Assembly: GCA_033763695.1 (NCBI GenBank)
Contig: JANRKB010000003.1
Coordinates: 124,001-188,000, forward strand
Direction of reading: 5' to 3'
Source: JANRKB01 sp033763695
GTDB taxonomy: Bacteria; Planctomycetota; Phycisphaerae; Phycisphaerales; UBA1924
Length of the DNA stretch: 64,000 nucleotides
Below are positions 44,457 through 52,925 of this stretch, one piece after another. The notes under the pieces were generated by a model. It had not been told where the DNA came from. It saw nothing but the letters and a program-made list of their open reading frames with translations, and ran no database searches. Positions within the stretch are counted from its first letter, which is position 1. The number at the start of each line of letters is the position of its first letter. The translations under genes were made by a program, and so were the position numbers.

Positions 44457-45518
44457 TCAGTGGTCGCGGCTCAGCACAGCGTCAGAGAGCGCCTCGAGCA
44501 CACGCCGCGCCGCACTGGTCGGGAGTTCAGCGAGCAAGCCCTTGGCCAGAGCGATCTCGCCCGCCGCACGCTGGCGCGCATACGCCAGCGAACCGCTCGC
44601 CCCGAGCATCGCCGCCAGTTCACGCCGAGCGTCATCGCTCTGGCCGTCGTCGCTGCACGCACGCTCAAGCAACCGGATCGCGGCACCACGCCCCGCTGGG
44701 CTTGCGTGCGACAGATGATGGATCATCGGCAGCGTGAGCTTGCCCTTCTGGATGTCCTTTCCGACGGATTTACCCACGACGCGCTCGTCACCTGTGAGAT
44801 CAAGGATGTCATCCTGGATCTGGAACGCGACGCCCACGCGATGCCCGAACTCAGCCATCGCAGGCGCGAGCCTGCGTGCCCCGCTCGCCGTTGCGCCAAG
44901 CGAGCACGCGCACGCGATCAGCGCGGCGGTCTTGCCCGCGACGATCTCGAAGTAGGTTGCTTCGTCGAGTGAGAAGTCCTCGCGATGATGGAGTTGCAGC
45001 AACTCTCCGGCACAGGTCGTGACACTGGCCCGTGCGACCGCGCGGGCCGCGTCGGGTGTATCAAGCGACGAGCACAGGTCGTAGGCACTCGCGATGAGGT
45101 AGTCGCCGAGGATGACCGCAGGCTCGTTGCCGCGAAGCTTGTTGATCGTGCGCGCGCGGCGGCGTGTGTCGGCTTCATCCAGCACGTCATCGTGAACCAG
45201 TGTCGCCATGTGCACCATCTCGACGACTGCCGCCGAGACGATGTGATCGCGCGTCAGCACGCCGCCCCACTGCTCATCGGTCCATCGCTGTGCGTCGGCG
45301 TCACCGGCACGCGGGTGGCACGCGAACCCCGAGAGGAGGACGAGCGTGGGACGCAGCATCTTGCCGCGATACTGCTCAACGTGACGACACAGCGCATTGA
45401 CCGCGGGCAGTTCGGATTCAAGCTGGCGATCAAAGATCTCAACCACGCGGATCAGCGCGGCAGCCATCGCCCCCTGAACGCCTTCAAGCCCGTCGATCTG
45501 ACCGAGAACGTCACGCAT
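44457..45518 (-). CDS. Polyprenyl diphosphate synthase
   Basis: 353 aa all-trans prenyltransferase that builds the side chain of quinones or other isoprenoids from IPP. It has the first Asp-rich motif LVHDDVLDEADTRR and the second QIQDDILDLTGDE, with GNEPAVILGDYLIASA between. The length is slightly above IspB/HepT types because of about 20 N-terminal residues. It is convergent with the kinase gene. The product chain length cannot be read from the sequence. Confidence 0.9.
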   Translation of the reverse strand: MRDVLGQIDGLEGVQGAMAAALIRVVEIFDRQLESELPAVNALCRHVEQYRGKMLRPTLVLLSGFACHPRAGDADAQRWTDEQWGGVLTRDHIVSAAVVEMVHMATLVHDDVLDEADTRRRARTINKLRGNEPAVILGDYLIASAYDLCSSLDTPDAARAVARASVTTCAGELLQLHHREDFSLDEATYFEIVAGKTAALIACACSLGATASGARRLAPAMAEFGHRVGVAFQIQDDILDLTGDERVVGKSVGKDIQKGKLTLPMIHHLSHASPAGRGAAIRLLERACSDDGQSDDARRELAAMLGASGSLAYARQRAAGEIALAKGLLAELPTSAARRVLEALSDAVLSRDH

Positions 45519-45592
45519 GGCACGATGGTAGAAGGGGTGGGCCCAAATCGATGGAACTCTGCGCGGCGAGGGTGGGTATACTGATTCATGCC

Positions 45593-45664
45593 GCGGGCGT
45601 AGTTCAGCGGTAGAACGTCAGCTTCCCAAGCTGAATGTCGCCGGTTCGATCCCGGTCGCCCGCT
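45593..45664 (+). tRNA. tRNA-Gly (anticodon CCC)
   Basis: All four arms pair: acceptor GCGGGCG with CGCCCGC, D stem GTTC/GAAC, anticodon stem TCAGC/GCTGA around TTCCCAA, and T stem GCCGG/CCGGT around TTCGATC. Discriminator T follows; no CCA is encoded. An integrase gene begins 113 bases downstream in the same direction, so the 3' end of this tRNA is the likely attachment site of the island. Confidence 0.95.
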
Positions 45665-45738
45665 TTCGACAAGTCATTGACCGATCAGCATTTACGAACC
45701 TGCCCGCGTGAGGCAGTGCGGCCTGAGAGTGTGTTTTG

Positions 45739-45756
45739 GGTGGTAGTACTACCACC
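45739..45756. repeat. Perfect 18-bp palindrome upstream of the integrase
   Basis: GGTGGTAGTACTACCACC is fully self-complementary and lies 21 bases before the integrase start, just ahead of its Shine-Dalgarno. It may be an operator, an arm-type integrase site or a dimer-binding site. Confidence 0.7.
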
Positions 45757-45777
45757 GATCACTCCGGAGGTCGTGCC

Positions 45778-47061
45778 ATGCCGCGCCGCACCGTTGCTGT
45801 ACCGTCATACCGCCGTCACAAACCCACCGGCCAAGCCGTCGTCAGACTCGATGGTCGGGACATCTATCTCGGGAAGCACGGCACGCCGTCGAGTCAAGAA
45901 CGCTATCGACGTCTCATCGCCGAATGGCTCTCCGGGCATCCGCTCGCGGCGCTCTCGGGCGGTCGACCCGTCGAACCGGGCGCTCTGGCCCCGACACCGC
46001 TCACCATCAACCAGCTCGTCATAGCGTACCTGGATTTCGCCAACGGCTACTACGTGCGGGAGGGCGAAGCGACACGCGAGTGCGTGAATATCAAGTACGC
46101 GCTCAAGCCGCTGGTGAGCCTGTACGGCTCGTCCTTCGTGGGCGACCTTGGGCCGCTCGCGCTCAAGACGGTCCGCGATGCGATGGTCCGCGAGGATCTG
46201 TGCCGCAAGCTGGTCAACCAACGGGTGAACACCATCCGACGCATGTTCAAGTGGGGAGTGGAGAACGAGGTTGTTCCCGCCTCCACGCTGCACGGTCTGC
46301 AAGCCGTCGCACCGATCCGGCGGGGACGCTCGGGCGTGCGGGAATCAAAGCCCATCAAGCCTGTGCCCGATGCGATGGTCGATGCGGTCATACGCGTGTG
46401 TCCTCCCGGGCTGGCCGGCATGATCGAGATTCAACGTCGGACCGGCATGCGCCCCGGCGAGATCGTGGTCATGCGTACCCGTGACCTCGACACAACCGGC
46501 AAGCCCTGGACGTACCGACTCACGGAGCACAAAACCGCGATCCACGGAAAGGAACGCACCGTCTATCTCGGCCCGGCTTGCCAGAGGGTTCTCAAGCCAC
46601 TGCTCAAACGCGACCTCGACGCGTACATCTTCTCACCTCGCGAAAACCTGACTTCGATGAACTTCGTCAAGCGGTTGAATCGCGTGACGCCGATGACACC
46701 TAGCCAGCGCGCACGGCGACCAAAGGCCTCACCTCGTCGAACCGCCGGCGACCGCTACACCACGCAGAGCTACGAGCGTGCCATCTGCTATGCGTGCGAT
46801 CGGGCCTTCCCCCACCCGGTGCTGTCCCGAGTCCGGAAGTCCGAGCTCACGCCCGAGCAGCGGCAGGAGTTGGGCGACTGGCAGAAGGCCCACCGATGGG
46901 CGCCCAACCGGTTGCGCCACAACGCGGCGACGTTCCTCCGCAAGGAGTTTGGAATCGAGGCGGCTCGGGTGGTGCTCGGGCACAGTTCGCCGCGAATCAC
47001 CGAGATCTACGCGGAACAAGACCTCACTCGTGCTGCCGAGATCATGAGCCTGGTGGGCTAA
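45778..47061 (+). CDS. Tyrosine-type integrase of the tRNA-Gly island
   Basis: 427 aa from the ATG preceded by GGAGG at seven bases. The N-terminal region (about 1-190) includes a core-binding SAM-like fold. The catalytic domain has RTGMRPGE (Arg about 225), a strand with TVYLGP, then APNRLRHNAATF, VLGHSSPRITEIYAE with Tyr about 411. The usual first His of HxLRH is Asn here. Its place directly beyond a tRNA is typical of an island integrase. An excisionase is not seen. Confidence 0.88.
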   Translation: MPRRTVAVPSYRRHKPTGQAVVRLDGRDIYLGKHGTPSSQERYRRLIAEWLSGHPLAALSGGRPVEPGALAPTPLTINQLVIAYLDFANGYYVREGEATRECVNIKYALKPLVSLYGSSFVGDLGPLALKTVRDAMVREDLCRKLVNQRVNTIRRMFKWGVENEVVPASTLHGLQAVAPIRRGRSGVRESKPIKPVPDAMVDAVIRVCPPGLAGMIEIQRRTGMRPGEIVVMRTRDLDTTGKPWTYRLTEHKTAIHGKERTVYLGPACQRVLKPLLKRDLDAYIFSPRENLTSMNFVKRLNRVTPMTPSQRARRPKASPRRTAGDRYTTQSYERAICYACDRAFPHPVLSRVRKSELTPEQRQELGDWQKAHRWAPNRLRHNAATFLRKEFGIEAARVVLGHSSPRITEIYAEQDLTRAAEIMSLVG

Positions 47062-48186
47062 AGCTCGCGCTGGCACGCGATGCCTTCCATACTGGTCGCT
47101 TGCGCCAAGACCTCGAAGTACGGCGCGGGCGGATTCTTCGTTGGCCTGGGTTCCGAAGTGCCAGCACCTTCGCCGCGCAAGGCTGGCAAAGAGCGCGCAC
47201 GGCCGGGTCGACACGTTGAGAGCGTGCGCGATCGTGGTGAAGAACTGAAGCCGCTCTGCTTCGCTGCTACCGATGAGTCCGCGACGCTGCACATCGGCGA
47301 GTAGCACTACGGACCGTTGCGGCTGCTCCAGATCCGCAAGCGTCACGTTCCCCAGGCTCGGATGAAAGCCAGGGGCGCGGTTCTGGTTGCCAGATCCCCG
47401 AGAGGGGAGGTTCTTGTTCTTCTTTGGAGGTGGCATCTCCGGCACGATCTGGGCTGAACGGGGTGGCGATTCGAGCACGGGCTCCTGCGGCATCAACCAG
47501 TCTGGGTTGAATAGGAAACTCGATCCGAAGCGCTGACGGTGCCAGCTTGGCGACTCTGAGACAACCAGCCAACCAACCCGCGCCAGTTCGCGCCGTCCCG
47601 CCTTTGCCGTCCTGTCATCCATCCCAAAGGCTGACGCGATCCACGCCGCGCTACATGTCCCGCCGATGTGGACGATGCCGCGTTTGAAGTACGAACCGCG
47701 GAGCAGGTGCGCGATGCTGACCGCGATGTCCGAAGCTGTGCCGTGCCGTGCGAGATGCCGGAGCAGGCGCCGCGGTACAGGAACTGGTCTGTCGGCGATC
47801 TCTGAATACGGTTGGAGCGGCGTCGGCATCAGCGTCCCCGTGCGGCCGAACAACTGCTCGGGTGGTACTCCCGCGTTGGACAGTCGCTTCAGGCCCGCCC
47901 GAATCTTCCTGGGACAACTGCCAAGGGTCAGTTCTTGCAGACGGTTGCAATCCGGCTGCGTCGGGGCAATGACCGGTCCATTCGGCGACCCGCGAGCCCG
48001 ACGAATAGATTCCACACGCTGGTGATGCGCCTCGGCCCAAGCGAAAGCAATCCGTACATCCAAGAGTCTGACGTGGCCGACCCGATAAGCCTGCCAGAGT
48101 GCCAGCAGTGCATGGCTGCGGAGCAGGGTGAATCCCCCCGCGAGTGTTTGAGTCGTGAGACTCGGGCGTACCCATTTATGGACCAT
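46729..48186 (-). CDS. Winged-helix replication-type protein of the element
   Basis: 485 aa starting MVHKWVRPSL with GAGGGAG before it. The middle (about residues 130-235) contains a winged-helix stretch, WIASAFGMDDRTAKAGRRELARVGWLVV. A Lys/Pro linker follows, then FTTIAHALNVSTRPCALFASLARRRCWHFGTQANEESARAVL, split here to show its parts: FTTIAHALN and ALFASLARRR. These features recall replication-initiation-like proteins of planctomycete plasmids. The last ~110 residues lie antisense over the integrase's 3' end and look unlike protein, so the true C-terminus may be near 47060 through a frame change. The function is inferred. Confidence 0.6.
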   Translation of the reverse strand: MVHKWVRPSLTTQTLAGGFTLLRSHALLALWQAYRVGHVRLLDVRIAFAWAEAHHQRVESIRRARGSPNGPVIAPTQPDCNRLQELTLGSCPRKIRAGLKRLSNAGVPPEQLFGRTGTLMPTPLQPYSEIADRPVPVPRRLLRHLARHGTASDIAVSIAHLLRGSYFKRGIVHIGGTCSAAWIASAFGMDDRTAKAGRRELARVGWLVVSESPSWHRQRFGSSFLFNPDWLMPQEPVLESPPRSAQIVPEMPPPKKNKNLPSRGSGNQNRAPGFHPSLGNVTLADLEQPQRSVVLLADVQRRGLIGSSEAERLQFFTTIAHALNVSTRPCALFASLARRRCWHFGTQANEESARAVLRGLGASDQYGRHRVPARALAHQAHDLGSTSEVLFRVDLGDSRRTVPEHHPSRLDSKLLAEERRRVVAQPVGRPSVGLLPVAQLLPLLGRELGLPDSGQHRVGEGPIARIADGTLVALRGVAVAGGSTR

Positions 48187-48848
48187 CGTTCATCTCCCTC
48201 GTAGGCGAATCGGGAGTGAGCTGGTCGCACACGGGGTCTTGACTGATAGGCCATGATCGGGCTACACCGGGCGTGTTCTCTTGCTCGCCGGTTGTCGTCG
48301 ACTTGTCGTGAGCTCGGGCCGACCAGTTCCTGCTGTTCGGCCCACCTCCTTTTCACTCCCTCGGTCTGCCCGGAGTAGGACGTTCGGGTTGCACCGAACG
48401 ATTCGCCAACTCCCCTGACGGACCATCTCGATGCCTCTACCCCAGAGCGGGATGTCCGGCAAGGGTCAATCGAGCGCCATTGGCAAAGGTGTCCGACAAG
48501 TTGTCCATGCCTTGGATGACGGACAACCGCGACACTCCGCCGAATCAAACCACGTTTGAACCCGCGCCACGAAGCAGGAACGGCGAAATCAGCTCTTAGC
48601 GCAACCACCACAGCACACACGACTGAGGTGAGCCGTCAAGCAGAAAAGGCGCGAAGCAAACAGCTACGCCGGCCAGACCAGGCGACGCCGAAGGAATCTG
48701 TTCGGAGCGATTCCGTAAGCCCTTGGCAGGCCGCCATACCTGTGATAGCGATGGAGCATGCACCTGCCGTCAAGACGGCGGACCTTCGGGATGACCCGGG
48801 GGCCGGACCGGGCGAGGCGTGGCGGGCGGCATGGTCGGGGGATGTTCG
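48187..48848. other. Gene-poor spacer with inverted repeats between the divergent element genes
   Basis: No convincing gene. A nested inverted repeat at 48489-48545 pairs GTGTC with GACAC and GTTGTCC with GGACAAC. GTTCGG/CCGAAC (near 48387-48404) and GCCGTC/GACGGC (48776-48789) form smaller hairpins. A 98-codon TTG-initiated frame (48556-48852) ends with ATGA on the ParA start but has odd composition. The region sits before parA and could hold promoters, a centromere-like site or an origin. Confidence 0.45.
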
Positions 48849-49769
48849 ATGAGCGGAAGAGTGTCAAAGAAAGCCAAGCTGGGGGTGTGCCTGGCTTGCG
48901 GAAATCAGAAAGGCGGCGTGGGTAAGTCCACAGTCGCGGTGCATCTGGCAGCGGCGTTGGGGTTGGAGGGGTACCAGTGTCTGGTTGTGGACCTCGACCC
49001 TGCCGCGGGAGCGACCCGGCATCTGGGTGTGCCCGAAGCATCGTTCGCCGGGACATTGGAGCTGCTGACGACCGATGAGCACCTTGCGGCACTGGTCATC
49101 GAGCAGGACATGCCACGCAACGTTCACCTGGTCCCGGCCCGGGGACAGCTTGCCGAGCTTGACTCGTTGCTCTCCAAGTTCGTGGACAGGACGCGGATTC
49201 TGGACCGGATGCTCTCGCACGCACGCGAGTGCTACGACTTCATCATCTTCGATACCAGTCCTTCCGCAGGGGCGACCACGACCATCGCGGCGTATGCCGC
49301 GTGCGAGTGGTTCTTGCTGACTGCGTTCCCGCACCCGCTCTCGTTCGCGGGGCTCGCCGAAGCGTGCCGCGACATCCGGGATGTGCGGCAGTACCGCAAC
49401 CCCGACCTAGAGGTTCTCGGCGTCGTCTTCAACAACGTCGACCCGCGAGCGAGGCTGCTGCGGATTGACCTGGAGTCGCTGGTCGAAGAGCTGTTGCCTG
49501 GGCGACGCTTCAAGACGACCATCTCGCAGGCGGTCATCCTGCCGCACTTGTCGGGGATGGGAAGGACGCTGTTCCAAGAGGACAACTGGCAGCGACTGGT
49601 TCCGGCCCGTCAGTACCACCGACTGGCGACGGAGGTGTTGCATCGAGTGCTGAACCGGGACGAGTTCATCCATAGAAGACTCGACGAGTTGGCGGAAGGG
49701 GACGACGGCCAAGTGGTGCGGCTGAAGGACAACGTCGTTTCACTTCGAACGGAGGTGAAGCATGGCTAA
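48849..49769 (+). CDS. parA: ParA-family ATPase
   Basis: 306 aa partition-type ATPase that positions DNA by ATP-driven binding to the nucleoid. The Walker A is NQKGGVGKSTVAVHLAAAL (lysines about 21 and 26), followed by LVVDLDPAAGAT, then FIIFDTSPSAGATT (Walker B) and VVFNNVDPRARL. The start MSGRVSKKAK is favoured; in-frame codons 30 bases earlier are possible. The next gene overlaps its end by eight bases and probably encodes the DNA-binding partner. Confidence 0.92.
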   Translation: MSGRVSKKAKLGVCLACGNQKGGVGKSTVAVHLAAALGLEGYQCLVVDLDPAAGATRHLGVPEASFAGTLELLTTDEHLAALVIEQDMPRNVHLVPARGQLAELDSLLSKFVDRTRILDRMLSHARECYDFIIFDTSPSAGATTTIAAYAACEWFLLTAFPHPLSFAGLAEACRDIRDVRQYRNPDLEVLGVVFNNVDPRARLLRIDLESLVEELLPGRRFKTTISQAVILPHLSGMGRTLFQEDNWQRLVPARQYHRLATEVLHRVLNRDEFIHRRLDELAEGDDGQVVRLKDNVVSLRTEVKHG

Positions 49770-50274
49770 AGAAATCAAACCCGACCACATGAGCGGTGCG
49801 GCAAGGTTCCTCGGGGCGGGACAATCGACCGAGCATGTCGAGTTCCGTGGGTTGACGGGCCGCATCGATGCGAATCGAATCGCGGAGTTGCGTCCGCCTG
49901 GCACGAGACCCGCGGTGCATGTTCCACGCCCGCTGGAAAAAGTGAAGCGGGAGTTCGTGCTGACGCGGGAAACCGATGCGGTCATCAGCGAGGTCGTCAC
50001 GCTCCTGCGTGAGACGACCTCGGCCAGACTCTCTAGCAGTCATGTGCTGCGGGGCCTGGCACGTCTACTCATGCGGCGGCTGCCCGCACTCAAGAATGCG
50101 GCAATCGCGAGCGGCCTGCGTCGCCTTCCCTCCACCAGTCCCGAGCAACTTGGTGCTCGCGTTGACTTTGAGCAGTTCCTCGCCGGCGTCTTCGAGCTCG
50201 GCCTCAGCACTCCACCCGCCGTGGCTCCTCGCCAGATTCCACCAGAATCCGCTGACAAAGAACCTGCATCGTGA
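49762..50274 (+). CDS. Small partner protein of ParA (putative ParB-like)
   Basis: 170 aa, overlapping parA by eight bases and hence co-translated. A basic N-terminal half is followed by EFVLTRETDAVISEVVTLL and SSHVLRGLARLLMRRLP, which could be a ribbon-helix-helix-like DNA-binding unit. No ParB nuclease/CTPase motif is seen. Gene order and size match the small centromere-binding partners of ParA. The assignment rests on position. A strong hairpin follows eleven bases after the stop. Confidence 0.6.
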   Translation: MAKEIKPDHMSGAARFLGAGQSTEHVEFRGLTGRIDANRIAELRPPGTRPAVHVPRPLEKVKREFVLTRETDAVISEVVTLLRETTSARLSSSHVLRGLARLLMRRLPALKNAAIASGLRRLPSTSPEQLGARVDFEQFLAGVFELGLSTPPAVAPRQIPPESADKEPAS

Positions 50275-50284
50275 TAGTGAAGTT

Positions 50285-50330
50285 GTGGCGGTCGAACAGT
50301 GTTTGACACTTTTCGACTGCCACGATTTTC
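50285..50330 (+). terminator. Terminator-like hairpin after the par genes
   Basis: GTGGC-G-GTCGAA (50285-50296) pairs with TTCGAC-T-GCCAC (50312-50323), including one G-T pair. An inner AGTGT/ACACT stem closes a three-base loop. GATTTTC follows. It may end the par transcript or be the first helix of the structured RNA downstream. Confidence 0.7.
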
Positions 50331-51840
50331 TGTCCGGGGTGCTACCAACACCGCACGGACACCATCGAGATGGGATGCGAGACCTGTCAAGCCGGGCAAT
50401 ACCAGCCCGGTGCAAGGATGCGGCCTGACCACCCGCAACGCTCATCCGAGCGGAACTCGCATGCCCGTAGAGCGCGGTGCATGGAGACATGCAAGCTGCG
50501 TTCGAGAAGGGCTGTCTGGAGTAATACCGCAAATAGTGCGGAGCAATCCCAGGCTTCTACTTCATGGTTTTTGCCGGAGGATTCCGGGCGACGAGGGCAT
50601 ACCCGCCGGGAGACGCACGAGCGTCGAACGACGGGCTGTCCGTCATGAATGGGTGAGGCCTGGCACACGCCGGGCGTAATCCCTCCAAGGGGGCTGCGTG
50701 CAGCTTCGGGGGCTGTCGCGGCGAAAGCCGCTATTGCCCCAGCAACCTTGGCCAGCGTCGGGAGCACGCGTGCGGTGACGCACGGGTCCGGGGAGATGAC
50801 ACTCCTCGGCGATTCCGGGAAAGCCGGAACGGTGAACAGCTCAACGATGAGAGGCCCGAAAGGGCTTGCTGGTAAGACCTGAACAAGACGGTGCCGAACG
50901 GCGAAAGCTCTATCACGGTCCGTACCCGCCAGCTTCTGGTTTCTGGGCGGGGAAAACCGGGGACATCACCCGGTGAACACATATTCGCGGAAGCGAGTGT
51001 GTGCGTGAGCGTGCCAAGGGGAAGTTCCCCTGTAGCGACGTGAGGTTCAGGATGATGTGACGGACGAACTCGGGACGGTCATGCGTGGCCGGGATGGTTC
51101 CCGGTGCCTGGAAGAGTCATCCAGGTGATTCAAAAACGCGTGACCCGGAGAGTACGGCGAGTACAAGCAGACGAACGGCGCAGGCCGTGAGTCCGGCCGA
51201 TGCTGGGCAAGGCAGTCCAGCAACGGCTCGTGGTCCGCGGGTGGTACCGCGGACATTGAACCGGCGAATGCCGGTTCATCACGAGGAGGAAAGCCGTGAC
51301 GGGCGAACCACTTTCATCATGTGGCTCGTCTCGATGGTGTCGTGACCTGCTGCAAGGCCGGGATGCCCGGGTGGCTTGCCATCCGGGTGTCCCGCCTTCG
51401 GGAGGTCGTTCTGTGATTCGGTCGTGCCGATGGCTGCTGCAATGGTGACTGGTACTCACGCATGCTGCAGCACGATGGCACCAAGGACAAGGCGGCACGC
51501 TCGTGCCGGAAGGGTTTGAAAGGAGGTTTTGGAAAGGTTGGAGCGGGCCGGGCCGGTGAAGTGGCGCCTGCACGCTATGGATTGGAGGCAGTCAACTGGG
51601 AAACCAGTGTGTGACTGCGGACGTGAGTGGGTACGGATGAAGTGGGCAGTCGCGTCGCTCGACGCTGTCAGCACCGTGCCGGCCCGCAATGGTTCGAGTA
51701 GAGCGAAGGTGAGCCGGGCCGCCTGTGCACACAGCACAAAGGCCCGGCACTTTGAAGAAGCAATAGGTGCGGCCATCGGCCGCACGTCTCCGCGATAACA
51801 CTGCGAACCGGCATAGCCGGTGAGTCCACGCGCCGCGATG
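50331..51840 (+). ncRNA. Very large structured non-coding RNA candidate
   Basis: About 1.5 kb with no credible protein gene: every frame is broken by stops and no family motif appears. It folds locally into an almost unbroken chain of hairpins. Examples are TGTCCG/CGGACA (50331-50361), GCGGC-GAAA-GCCGC inside GGGGC/GCCCC (50709-50740), CGTGCG-GTGA-CGCACG (50769-50784), CCGGGGAG/CTCCTCGG (50788-50809), AGGCCC-GAAA-GGGCTT (50852-50867), an 11-bp stem at 50978-51003, GTCCGCGG/CCGCGGAC (51233-51254), TGAACCGGC/GCCGGTTCA (51257-51278), a 10-bp stem at 51366-51387, ACTGG-GAAA-CCAGT (51591-51615), GCCGGGCC/GGCCCGGC (51713-51748) and GTGCGGCC/GGCCGCAC (51767-51785). GNRA loops and G-T pairs make sense only on the plus strand. 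It matches no class I can name. Confidence 0.75.
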
Positions 51841-51842
51841 AA

Positions 51843-51867
51843 GGGCTCCGGTCCCTACCCGGAGCCC
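51843..51867. terminator. Hairpin between the RNA locus and ardA
   Basis: GGGCTCCGG (51843-51851) pairs with CCGGAGCCC (51859-51867) around TCCCTAC. A second stem GCCTGA/TCAGGC (51871-51884) overlaps the ardA stop. There is no long T-run, but the position between convergent units suggests a bidirectional end. Confidence 0.6.
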
Positions 51868-51878
51868 CGAGCCTGAGT

Positions 51879-52448
51879 TCAGGCGTGGCCGTCGAACACA
51901 TGGAAGGCATGTTTATGGCGGATGATGAGCACGTCCCCCGAAAGTTCGAGCTCGCTAGCGACCACCTCCCAGTCGATGGCCCATCGGACCACGCTCGGCA
52001 ACGCTTCGAGCTCTTTGCTGTAGCAGTCCTCAAACAACTCGCTAGCGTAGTCCGCGGGAGAGTTGTACGGTCCGCTGTGGCACTCTTGAAGAAGCTGAAT
52101 CGCTCTATCGATTTCGTCGTCGCAGTGATGCAGTACTTCGCTGAAGAGTTCGCCGTGGGTGCCGATGGCGACCGCGACCCTCGAAATGGTTTCGAGGTCT
52201 TCAAACTCGCTGGGCCTCCAGCGTCCAAATCCTTCGTAGTCGTGAATCGCCCAGTCCTCGGCGACTTCTTCTTTGGACTCTGCGAGCATTTCGTCGATCG
52301 CCCGCTGAAGTCGTTCGGGCGGCTGGTTGGCCTCAATCCAGCGGCCAACCAGTCGGTTGGCGTTGTAGTCGGCCAGCGAGGCCACGTAGATTCTGGGGAT
52401 GATGCGCCCTTGCTCAATTCGTGGGCCCGTCATGTGTGTGTCGCTCAT
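51879..52448 (-). CDS. ardA: Antirestriction protein ArdA
   Basis: 189 aa DNA mimic that inhibits type I restriction enzymes when an element enters a new host. It opens PRIYVASLADYNANRLVGRWIEA, with WAIHDYEGFG soon after, both diagnostic of ArdA, and is strongly acidic throughout. The ATG at 52448 (MSDTHMTGPRI) follows AGAGGAG; a longer frame upstream is not needed. It is slightly longer than the about 165 aa of well-studied members. Its presence supports a conjugatively transferred element. Confidence 0.92.
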   Translation of the reverse strand: MSDTHMTGPRIEQGRIIPRIYVASLADYNANRLVGRWIEANQPPERLQRAIDEMLAESKEEVAEDWAIHDYEGFGRWRPSEFEDLETISRVAVAIGTHGELFSEVLHHCDDEIDRAIQLLQECHSGPYNSPADYASELFEDCYSKELEALPSVVRWAIDWEVVASELELSGDVLIIRHKHAFHVFDGHA

Positions 52449-52553
52449 GCTCCTCTCAGTTGGATGCGGGGTCCGCGACACATACCGAACCGAATTGCTC
52501 GGGCCGTGCCGCGGAACTTCGTTGTCCCGCATAGTGCGAACATCGCACGATGA

Positions 52554-52581
52554 TGGCAGGATGTCAAGACATCCCGCCATC
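52554..52581 (-). terminator. Hairpin between two minus-strand genes
   Basis: TGGCAGGATGTC and GACATCCCGCCA pair over 12 positions with one mismatch, with an AA loop. It is 15 bases past the stop of the 109-aa gene and upstream of ardA, fitting a terminator. No T-run is evident. Confidence 0.5.
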
Positions 52582-52595
52582 GAAGCGGCTATCCG

Positions 52596-52925
52596 CTAGT
52601 ACTCGCACGGCAGCAGAACGGTCGTGCTTGAGCGGTCGGCCTCGGTGACAATCCAGAACGTCACTCCGCTTCGCGTGTTGTAGCTGGACAGAATCCGCGT
52701 CTCGTCTGTGAGTGCTGCGTCGTTGAGCAGCCAATCGTCCTCCCCGACGTTGCCCCAGTCGCCCGTCTGGTGGAGCATCAAGGCTTCGAGCATCTCCATC
52801 CGGGCAAGCGGCTGTGCTCCCGGAGTCAGAAACACCTGACCGATGCTCAACGGGAGCGTGCGGAAGGCCCTCTCGTTGAGCCTGTTATTCCTGTAGCCAT
52901 TGCGTTCTGTGGTTTCGTGTGCCAT
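52596..52925 (-). CDS. Small plasmid-type conserved protein, 109 aa
   Basis: It contains LSIGQVFLTPGAQPLARM, LMLHQTGDWGNVGEDDWLLND, TRILSSYNTRSGVTFWIVTEADRSST split between blocks, and ends VLLPCEY. The GDWG, SSY and TEADRS/LLP blocks belong to a small family widespread on plasmids and integrative elements, sometimes mislabelled as a restriction subunit. The function is unknown. The start at 52925 follows AAGGG; an ATG two codons earlier is also possible. It is encoded beside ardA on the same strand. Confidence 0.75.
   Translation of the reverse strand: MAHETTERNGYRNNRLNERAFRTLPLSIGQVFLTPGAQPLARMEMLEALMLHQTGDWGNVGEDDWLLNDAALTDETRILSSYNTRSGVTFWIVTEADRSSTTVLLPCEY

Noticed and set aside
48556..48852. 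A 98-codon gene ending with ATGA on parA
   Set aside because: TTG start without a ribosome site, odd composition, no recognised domain. It could be a real leader gene but cannot be supported.
50299..51345. Short plus-strand frames inside the structured region (such as 126 and 86 codons)
   Set aside because: Composition is arginine/glycine-rich without family motifs and the frames cross hairpins. They are what chance gives in GC-rich non-coding sequence.
50331..51840. Group II or group I intron, rRNA, RNase P or tmRNA
   Set aside because: No domain V-like hairpin with the AGC...GUUC pattern, no reverse transcriptase gene, no tRNA-like end and no recognisable rRNA or RNase P core. A divergent intron without an encoded protein cannot be fully excluded by eye.
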